5,602 bases of DNA, from positions 1 to 5,602 of the forward strand of contig JAJZWW010000232.1 in assembly GCA_021846485.1 (NCBI GenBank), read 5' to 3'. Below, piece by piece: positions 1 to 4,030 of this stretch. The position numbers and the translations under genes are program-made. The stretch is from Actinomycetes bacterium (lineage in GTDB: Bacteria; Actinomycetota; Acidimicrobiia; Acidimicrobiales; Palsa-688). How positions within the stretch are numbered: position 1 is the first letter of the stretch; the number at the start of each line of letters is the position of its first letter. The notes below the pieces were generated by a model. The model saw nothing but the letters and a program-made list of their open reading frames with translations. It did not search any database and had not been told where the DNA came from.

Positions 1-1
1 G

Positions 2-310
2 GCGATGGCCCAGAACAACGCCACCCATGCCTCGGACGGCGTGCGGGTTGTCCAAGTCGAGAACTACGCCGACTTGGGCCAGTCCGGCCCCTCCATGGAA
101 ACCTTCGGGAAGACCCTAGCGGGCAGCGCCTTTTCGAACCCGGACTGGACCTTCGGCGAGGCGTCTTCGGCCCTCACCCACACCTATAACCCAAAGGCCT
201 ACTTGGACCTCTACTACCTGGTCAACGCCCAGGGGAAGATCACCTACGTGAACAGCTCGCCGGGATCGACCATGCCCCAGCTGCTCAGTGCCGCAAAGGC
301 GCTCGCATGA
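2..310 (+). CDS. Thioredoxin-fold (TlpA/redoxin-like) protein, C-terminal part; 5' end outside window
   Basis: The frame is open to the left edge, so the first ATG (position 5) is probably internal. There is no ribosome binding site before it, and the paralogue downstream has about 110 more residues N-terminal to this point, including the redox-active cysteines. The visible 101 residues align with the C-terminal half of the next gene: GVRVVQVENYADL corresponds to GLRVLTLGLYGDF, and the ends YVNSSPGSTM...AAKALA and YRSSVPDSTM...AAKQLG match. This is the last part of a thioredoxin fold (beta strand, helix, beta hairpin, final helix). The position occupied in the paralogue by the presumed cis-proline (PAGIPDQY) is leucine here (PKAYLDLY), which is unusual for an active thioredoxin. 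The stop overlaps the next start (ATGA), so the two genes are very likely co-translated. Any signal peptide or CxxC motif would lie upstream of the window. The assignment to the fold is fairly sure; the substrate is unknown. Confidence 0.75.
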   Translation, partial: AMAQNNATHASDGVRVVQVENYADLGQSGPSMETFGKTLAGSAFSNPDWTFGEASSALTHTYNPKAYLDLYYLVNAQGKITYVNSSPGSTMPQLLSAAKALA

Positions 311-1023
311 GCGGCCACGGCGCGCATGAACGCGCGGTCGAACCTCGCCGGCGCCGGCGGTTGGGCCTGGCGGCAGGCGCCCTCGCCCTCGTCGCCGGCA
401 TCGGCGCCTACGCGCTCGCGAGCAGCTCGAGCCAGGCAGCGAGCGCCAAAGTCCAGTCTGGGGCCTCCGAGCACCACGCCGCGTCCGCGTCGGGGTCGAC
501 CTCGACATCGGCGACACCGGCACCCAACGGCAGCTTCACGACTCCTGCCGGGACGACCGCCACGATCGCCTCACTTCGGGGAACGCCGACCATGGTGTGG
601 TTCGTGGCCGGGGGCTGCGCGAGCTGCGCGGCGAGCATCCCGGCGGTCGCCGCGCACTTCGACCAGCTGCGTGCTACGGGGCTCCGTGTGCTCACCTTGG
701 GCCTCTATGGCGACTTCGCCCCGGGGAAGAAGGGGGTGGGAGAGCTGCTCACCTTTGGACAGGACGCGCTCTCCTTCGGGCCGGATGCGGCCTCGAACAA
801 GTCCGCCACGCGTCCGGGCTGGGAGTGGGGGATGGCATCGAAGTCGCTCAGCCTCGCCTATGACCCCGCCGGCATCCCCGATCAATACGTGCTGATCGGG
901 CCAAGAGGGCACATCCGCTACCGCAGCAGCGTGCCGGACTCGACGATGGGAGCCCTGCTCGCCGCGGCGAAGCAGCTCGGCACCCACGCCCAGACTACGG
1001 CCGCCGTGCAGCTGTGCTGCTGA
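307..1023 (+). CDS. Membrane-anchored thioredoxin-like protein with CASC motif and C-terminal Cys-Cys
   Basis: This 238-residue protein is probably an extracytoplasmic thiol-disulfide oxidoreductase. A basic stretch (RRRRR, residues 14-18) precedes a hydrophobic anchor or uncleaved signal at about 19-39. A Ser/Ala/Thr-rich linker follows to about residue 75, then a thioredoxin fold. Strand TMVWFVAGG leads to CASC at 104-107, the place and spacing expected for the redox CxxC. PAGIPDQYVLIGPRGHI at about 188-204 matches the cis-Pro strand and following beta hairpin, with Pro191 the likely cis-proline. The chain ends in a vicinal cysteine pair (237-238), which is not part of the usual fold and may be a second thiol or metal site. 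The start is ATG at 307, with AAAGG at 295-299 and a 7-nt spacer, overlapping the previous stop by 4 nt. It is a paralogue of the upstream gene. Known family roles are disulfide reduction, cytochrome c maturation and peroxide defence; which applies here is not visible. Confidence 0.85.
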   Translation: MSGHGAHERAVEPRRRRRLGLAAGALALVAGIGAYALASSSSQAASAKVQSGASEHHAASASGSTSTSATPAPNGSFTTPAGTTATIASLRGTPTMVWFVAGGCASCAASIPAVAAHFDQLRATGLRVLTLGLYGDFAPGKKGVGELLTFGQDALSFGPDAASNKSATRPGWEWGMASKSLSLAYDPAGIPDQYVLIGPRGHIRYRSSVPDSTMGALLAAAKQLGTHAQTTAAVQLCC

Positions 1024-1054
1024 GCGAAGACCGACGGTCACCTGGGCGAACCCG

Positions 1055-1074
1055 TGAGCGGGGCTCAGTGAGCC
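1055..1074 (+). other. Inverted-repeat cluster after the thioredoxin-like gene
   Basis: Two overlapping inverted repeats lie 32 bp downstream of the thioredoxin-like stop codon: TGAGC-GGG-GCTCA (1055-1067) and GGCTCA-G-TGAGCC (1062-1074). They could form alternative short hairpins in the transcript. There is no T-tract after them, so this is not a convincing intrinsic terminator. It may be a processing or attenuation structure, or chance in GC-rich DNA. Confidence 0.25.
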
Positions 1075-1122
1075 TCGCGGCTGCTCTGACATATTCGTGG
1101 ATGCAGTGGTAGCGCGAGGGGC

Positions 1123-1800
1123 ATGGAGCCCGTGGAAGGACCACCCTCGCGGCGGACCTGGCTTCGGGCGAACGCGTTGCTTGTCATGGCGCTGGCAGCG
1201 CTCGTCGGGGTCGGGGCGGCGTGGGGGATCACCGCGTCGGGACCCTCGGCCTCCGCACGAGTAGCAGGCCCAGCCGCCGAGGCGACGGCTTCATCTGCCG
1301 AGTCGACGTCGATGGAGGAGTACGTTGCCGGCCACTGGGTCCGCTTCACCTCACCGCACTCGCTCAGCGCCGAGCAGTGGTCTGTCGTGGACGACTATGC
1401 CAACTTCTCCTCCGCGGTGCTCGACGTGTACGCCACCGGTTCGGTCGCGCCCCTCGATGCGGTCGTCTCAGCCCAGTCCCACGTCGTCGCTATGTTCACC
1501 CGAGACCTCGCCAATGGGACCGATCCCGAAGCGCTCTACACGAGCGCCACCGTCGAGCGAGTCTCGATCAGCGGGTGCCGGGCTCGCCTCACCTTGGAGC
1601 TGGCATACCCGGGGGGACGCACGCTTCACTACGTGTCGTCGTGGGTGCGGCCCTTCGACCGAGCCGGTCTCGCCCGCAGGGCGCCGGGAGCCTCGGGACA
1701 GCGCTCCGGCCTGGGCACCCTTCAAGCCGACCAGTACGCCCCCTGGCAGTTCGTCGGCGACAACCGGGTGGGCGGCGTCGACACGCCGTGCGGCATCTGA
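1123..1800 (+). CDS. Membrane-anchored extracytoplasmic protein of unknown function
   Basis: I do not recognise a named family for this 225-residue protein. A short cytoplasmic segment with RR and R (residues 10-15) is followed by a hydrophobic helix at about 18-38 without a lipobox, then an Ala/Ser-rich linker to about residue 63. The remainder (about 64-225) is a soluble domain outside the membrane. It has a helical part (about 82-130, with WSVVDDYANF and AVLDVY) followed by beta strands (about 140-178, RVSISGCRARLTLELAY and LHYVSSWVRPF). That order is reminiscent of NTF2-like or Mce-associated secreted proteins, but this is only a guess from secondary-structure feel. Two cysteines, 152 and 223, could form a disulfide, which would suit a neighbour encoding a secreted thioredoxin-like protein. 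The start is ATG 1123 with GAGGGG at 1116-1121, rather close; GTG 1132 is an alternative. It lies 99 bp after the thioredoxin-like gene and 23 bp before the HMA gene. Confidence 0.7.
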   Translation: MEPVEGPPSRRTWLRANALLVMALAALVGVGAAWGITASGPSASARVAGPAAEATASSAESTSMEEYVAGHWVRFTSPHSLSAEQWSVVDDYANFSSAVLDVYATGSVAPLDAVVSAQSHVVAMFTRDLANGTDPEALYTSATVERVSISGCRARLTLELAYPGGRTLHYVSSWVRPFDRAGLARRAPGASGQRSGLGTLQADQYAPWQFVGDNRVGGVDTPCGI

Positions 1801-1823
1801 AGATGGGAACGGACAGGACTTCG

Positions 1824-2186
1824 ATGCCCACGAGCGGCGGTGTCCTCCATGTCGAGGCAGGCATGTCGGGTGAGGTCGCCCTCCGCGGTGCGCGCTTTCG
1901 CTGCGACGGCTGTCGAAGACGGGTTCGCGAAGTGCTCGGGTCGGCCCGTGGCGTCGTGTCGATCGACGATGCCGGTGCAGAGGCGCTCGCCGTCGGCTAC
2001 GACCCGGCGCAGCTGGGAGCCACCGAGATCGCGGAGATGGCGAAACGGGCACTCGAGGCCGATCCTTCGAACCCGGCGCCGGTCACACTGACCTACCGCG
2101 CGCCCCCAGAGTCTCAGGACGCGCCGCCCGCGCGCCGGGAGCCCGCGAGCACACCCATCGTCGAGACGCATGCGGGGATGAGGTAG
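1824..2186 (+). CDS. Small heavy-metal-associated (HMA) domain protein, CDGC site
   Basis: A roughly 120-residue protein with an HMA fold as in CopZ, MerP and P-type ATPase N-termini. From ATG 1824, residues about 17-80 show the beta-alpha-beta-beta-alpha-beta order: strand EVALRGARFR, metal site CDGC (27-30), helix RRRVREVLGS, strand GVVSIDD, strand ALAVGYDP, helix ATEIAEMAKRAL. The usual Met two residues before the first Cys (MxCxxC) is replaced by Phe (F-R-C-D-G-C). A Pro/Ala-rich tail of about 35 residues follows, without a predictable function. The start is uncertain: ATG 1824 has AGGA at 1815-1818 with a 5-nt spacer; ATG 1803 lies 2 nt after the previous stop but lacks an SD; ATG 1863 (GAGG at 1854-1857) would give just the HMA domain. 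It probably binds a soft metal such as Cu, Hg, Cd or Zn in the cytoplasm, since no signal peptide is seen. Its 3' end overlaps the convergent nrtS-like gene by 73 bp. Confidence 0.78.
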   Translation: MPTSGGVLHVEAGMSGEVALRGARFRCDGCRRRVREVLGSARGVVSIDDAGAEALAVGYDPAQLGATEIAEMAKRALEADPSNPAPVTLTYRAPPESQDAPPARREPASTPIVETHAGMR

Positions 2187-2476
2187 TCGAGGGCCACCCG
2201 CACCCACACGATCCACCACAGATGTCCGGACGCGAGCGTCCCGCCCTGGTTGATGCCGACAAGAAGGCTGCCCACCACCAAGGCGATCAGGGCGACCCGC
2301 CTGCGGTTGGGACGGTGCAGGCAAACCCTTACCGCCTCCGAGGCAGACGCCCAGGTGGGCGGCGGCCCGACCCGGTTGGGGTCGTGGGATCCCGACGTGT
2401 CGTCGGACGGAGAAGGCAAGGCGAAATGTGCGTCAACGCCTGATTGTTCGCGTGCGAGCAGGCGTCGGCTGCTCAC
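2114..2476 (-). CDS. nrtS: Small membrane protein resembling nitrate/nitrite transporter NrtS
   Basis: The C-terminal 70 residues carry the pattern I associate with NrtS, the small nitrate/nitrite transport protein described in cyanobacteria and other bacteria. The first hydrophobic helix, VALIALVVGSLLVGINQGG (about 61-79), contains the INQG motif. A short loop (TLASGHLWW) follows, then a second helix, WVRVALDYLIPACVSTMGVL (about 91-110), with the LDYL-P---S--G signature. The N-terminal 50 residues are hydrophilic, poorly conserved-looking and rich in Ser/Pro. I chose GTG 2476 because it overlaps the arsR stop as GTGA, suggesting coupled translation; there is no clear SD. TTG 2419 is an alternative that gives about 101 residues, closer to the size I recall for the family. 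The gene is second in a two-gene minus-strand unit behind a CmtR-type metal sensor, an unexpected partner for nitrate uptake. Resemblance to NrtS is judged from memory of the motif; transport of another ion cannot be excluded. Confidence 0.75.
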   Translation of the reverse strand: MSSRRLLAREQSGVDAHFALPSPSDDTSGSHDPNRVGPPPTWASASEAVRVCLHRPNRRRVALIALVVGSLLVGINQGGTLASGHLWWIVWVRVALDYLIPACVSTMGVLAGSRRAGGAS

Positions 2477-2820
2477 GGAGCCGATGCGACCCGCGCGCAC
2501 GCGGCGACCCCCGCGGCGTGCTCTGCGACCATCGAGGCCCCGAGCCGGACCAGATCTGCCACCCTGGGGTCGGTCACCTGGTAGTGGGCGAAGCGCCCGG
2601 CCCGGCGCAGCTCGAGCAGACCGCAGCTCACGAGACAGCCGAGGTGTGCCGAGACGCGCCCTTGGGAGAGCCCCGCGTGCGCGACGCACTCGTTGCCGGT
2701 GCGTTCCTCCTCGGCGCAGAAGGCGAGGAGGGCCAAGCGGGTCGGGTCGCCGAGGGCACGGTAGAAGCGAGCGAGGAGATCGCGTCCCGCTGGGTCGTGA
2801 GGCACCGGTGGCAGGAGCAT
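2473..2820 (-). CDS. ArsR/SmtB-family metal-responsive repressor, CmtR-like
   Basis: A winged helix-turn-helix repressor of about 115 residues. DPTRLALL (25-32) is the classic ArsR helix motif. The recognition-helix and wing region runs GLSQGRVSAHLGCLVSCGLLELRR... to FAHYQV (about 50-82). Cys62 and Cys66 (HLGCLVSCGLL) fall exactly where Mycobacterium tuberculosis CmtR has its Cd/Pb ligands Cys57 and Cys61 (HLSCLRGCGL). Cys108 near the C terminus is 42 residues beyond Cys66, against 41 from Cys61 to Cys102 in CmtR, so the complete thiolate triad appears present. Cys35 and Cys45 are extra. ATG 2820 is preferred because GGGTGA (2826-2831) lies 5 nt upstream; GTG 2859, 13 codons earlier, is possible and overlaps the stop of a doubtful upstream frame. 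It should bind DNA as a dimer and release it with Cd(II), Pb(II) or possibly Hg(II). The actinobacterial mer repressor of Streptomyces is also of ArsR type. Palindromes upstream of the divergent gene are candidate operators. Confidence 0.9.
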   Translation of the reverse strand: MLLPPVPHDPAGRDLLARFYRALGDPTRLALLAFCAEEERTGNECVAHAGLSQGRVSAHLGCLVSCGLLELRRAGRFAHYQVTDPRVADLVRLGASMVAEHAAGVAACARVASAP

Positions 2821-2951
2821 CTGCGTCACCCGGATCGAACTGGCAGCTGGGGTGCTCACGGCATCAAGCCTGCGACGGCGTCGGTGGAGGGCTCTCCGGC
2901 GAGGGCGCTCCCCGGAGTCGTCCGATTCGGGCCTTGATCCATGGGTATGGG

Positions 2952-2972
2952 GACCTGCCGACGGCAGGGGTC
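2952..2972. other. GC-rich hairpin in the arsR leader region
   Basis: CCTGCC-GAC-GGCAGG (2954-2968) is a perfect 6-bp stem with a 3-nt loop. It can be extended by two pairs (GA/TC) across a GG bulge. It would lie in the 5' leader of arsR if that transcript begins near the palindromes around 3073-3112. There is no U-tract on either strand, so it is not a standard terminator. Confidence 0.3.
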
Positions 2973-3072
2973 GGCACCGTGCTCGTCCTGGGGGACGGGA
3001 CCGGCGAAGGTCGTTTCGCTCGATCTCCTGATTGTCAGTTCGCCGCCCACAGCACCTCCCGGTAAGGAATCT

Positions 3073-3080
3073 GGATATCC
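3073..3080. promoter_or_regulatory. GGATATCC palindrome, possible operator half
   Basis: A perfect 8-bp palindrome in the AT-richer part of the spacer, 15 bp to the left of the larger palindrome at 3095-3112. AT-centred dyads are typical of ArsR-family operators, and its place between the divergent arsR and MerB-like genes suits shared control. It is short enough to occur by chance. Confidence 0.3.
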
Positions 3081-3094
3081 GAATGTTAGTCCCA

Positions 3095-3112
3095 ATGATG
3101 GCGCGTCATCAT
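3095..3112. promoter_or_regulatory. Imperfect 18-bp palindrome, candidate ArsR operator
   Basis: ATGATG-GCGCGT-CATCAT: perfect 6-bp outer arms with a 6-bp centre in which four of six bases are also symmetric, so 16 of 18 positions match the dyad. It ends 5 nt before the AGGAGG ribosome binding site of the MerB-like gene (3118-3123), a location where a bound repressor would block transcription of that gene. Assignment to the neighbouring CmtR-like regulator is inference from position and symmetry. Confidence 0.45.
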
Positions 3113-3127
3113 GGATGAGGAGGAGGG

Positions 3128-3499
3128 ATGGGACCTCATGGGCGGCCAGTCGACGACGGTACAGGTACCCGGGCAGAGCCCTGGCTGTACAGGCCGCCGC
3201 TTCGGCAGATGCTGGCGAGTGGCGGCCCGGTGAGCATCGACGACCTGGTGGCTGCGACCGGGCACTCCGTCACCGAGGTGCGAGAAGTTCTCGGCGACAT
3301 GGCCGATCTCGAGCGGCGGGATTCGCTCGCGTCGACTGCGCTCACGCCACCCGAGCCCGCGGTGGAGGGAGCAGCCACCGCAGGTTCTCGGTGCTGCCGA
3401 GGAGCTCGAGGCGTCGCCACAGCACGGGGTTGTCAGTGGACTGGCTGGCGTGACAGGCGATCGCCGCTTGCTGGCGGTCTCGGTCCACCGCGACGGTGA
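3128..3499 (+). pseudogene. MerB-like N-terminal winged-helix domain, probably a truncated alkylmercury lyase gene
   Basis: The frame starts at ATG 3128 behind a perfect AGGAGG (3118-3123, 4-nt spacer), with an in-frame stop at 3116, so this start looks genuine. Residues about 19-62 (WLYRPPLRQMLASGGPVSID... to VREVLGDMADLERRD) resemble the N-terminal helix-turn-helix domain of MerB, which typically reads L-x-P-L-L-R-x-L-A-x-G-x-P-V-S, then A-x-A-T-G-x-x-V-x-x-V. In MerB this is followed by a GLTL motif and a catalytic core with two essential cysteines and an aspartate. Here likeness fades after about residue 63 (3316; ALTPP at about 3338-3352 may be a last trace). From 3342 the frame is antisense to the PIG-L-family gene, so residues 72-123 are almost certainly not MerB sequence. 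It would therefore make a short HTH protein lacking the lyase core. It is divergent from a thiol-metal sensor, as expected of a mer remnant. It could alternatively be a stand-alone small HTH regulator. Translation of the full 123 codons is possible. Confidence 0.55.
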
Positions 3500-4025
3500 G
3501 GTCGAGCTCGTCGGGTCGCCGCCCGGCGAAGCTGGTGCCGAGCTCGGCGTTGAGCTGGGCGGCCACTTCCTCGGGTAGCGCCCAGCCGAGTACGGGGAGG
3601 CGCCGGTCGGTCCCGAACGCGAGGGCGGCCTCGGTGGCGCGGATGTGGTCGGGATGGCCGGTGATCCCGCCCGCGTCGAAGGCAAGCAGGAGATCGGCGT
3701 CGCCAGCCTGCTCGGCGATGCGTGCCACCAGCTCGTCGAGCGCCACTGCGGCGAGGCGCCCGTCGGGATACGCGTGCAGCGTGGCCTCCTGCACGCCGAG
3801 GGCACGGGCGGCAGCGTCCAGCTCTGCTGCTCGACGCTCGCCGAGCGCAGCGTCCTCCCCGAGGGTGGAGGCTTCCCCGTGGGTGAAGCACAGCACGCGC
3901 ACCTGAGTCCCTCGGTCCACGAAGGCCCCGAGCACGCCGCCGAGGCCGAAGGACTCGTCGTCTGGGTGGGCACAGACGACGAGCAGCTCTGCGACATCGG
4001 GCAGGCTGGCAGCGGAGCGCTCCAT
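3342..4025 (-). CDS. PIG-L/LmbE-family zinc-dependent deacetylase
   Basis: A 227-residue member of the PIG-L family, metal-dependent de-N-acetylases acting on GlcNAc-type substrates. Examples are MshB and Mca of mycothiol metabolism and BshB of bacillithiol. From ATG 4025, AHPDDE at residues 19-24 is the signature zinc-binding and catalytic motif. THGEAS (48-53) follows the second strand, GHPDH (123-127) supplies the distal zinc histidine, and HASQ (192-195) is the typical C-terminal motif. The length is near that of BshB-type enzymes and shorter than MshB/Mca (about 290-300). The core looks complete and intact. ATG 4025 has GGTGGTGA (4031-4038, one mismatch to GGAGGTGA) with a 5-nt spacer, and this SD overlaps the stop of the SQR-like gene; GTG 4034, 4037 and 4028 are alternatives. 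As third gene of a DsrE-SQR-PIG-L operon it may act on a thiol or thiol conjugate, but the substrate is not shown by sequence. No signal peptide is seen, so it is cytoplasmic. Confidence 0.9.
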   Translation of the reverse strand: MERSAASLPDVAELLVVCAHPDDESFGLGGVLGAFVDRGTQVRVLCFTHGEASTLGEDAALGERRAAELDAAARALGVQEATLHAYPDGRLAAVALDELVARIAEQAGDADLLLAFDAGGITGHPDHIRATEAALAFGTDRRLPVLGWALPEEVAAQLNAELGTSFAGRRPDELDLTVAVDRDRQQAAIACHASQSTDNPVLWRRLELLGSTENLRWLLPPPRARVA

Positions 4026-4030
4026 CACGC

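Larger units (their letters stand above)
2821..3127. other. Spacer between arsR and the divergent MerB-like gene
   Basis: No convincing gene is seen here. A minus-strand open frame from TTG 3095 to a stop at 2856 (79 residues) overlaps a possible GTG start of arsR (GTGA). It has mixed codon use, no SD and no recognisable motif, so I treat it as leader sequence. The part from about 3020 to 3115 has visibly lower GC than the flanking genes, as expected for a regulatory region. It contains the two palindromes and the hairpin listed separately. No confident -10/-35 pair could be picked by eye on either strand; TTGTCA at 3032-3037 is a possible -35 but has no well-spaced partner. Confidence 0.6.

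Noticed and set aside
1055..1074. Intrinsic terminator after the thioredoxin-like gene
   Set aside because: Stems are only 4-6 bp and no T-run follows, so it is kept only as an inverted-repeat cluster.
1221..1802. N-terminal extension of the HMA frame back to 1221
   Set aside because: Lies out of frame within the membrane-anchored protein gene and gives an Arg-rich product; the HMA fold begins only after 1863.
2477..2689. Longer N-terminus for the nrtS-like protein up to ATG 2689
   Set aside because: It runs inside arsR in another frame and reads as Arg/Ala-rich shadow sequence; the GTG overlapping the arsR stop is a better start.
2250..3065. Plus-strand open frame of 271 codons
   Set aside because: Antisense to the nrtS-like and arsR genes; Arg/Pro/Ser-rich product with no motif.
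2856..3095. Minus-strand 79-codon frame (TTG start) ending in a GTGA overlap with a possible arsR start
   Set aside because: No SD, rare start, codon use in the first third unlike the neighbouring genes, no domain or membrane segment. It also covers the palindromes that better suit a regulatory region. The GTGA overlap alone is not enough to call it a gene.
3086..3997. Minus-strand open frame of 303 codons
   Set aside because: Out-of-frame shadow of the PIG-L-family gene; Ser/Pro/Arg-rich, no motif, whereas the other frame has AHPDDE and GHPDH.
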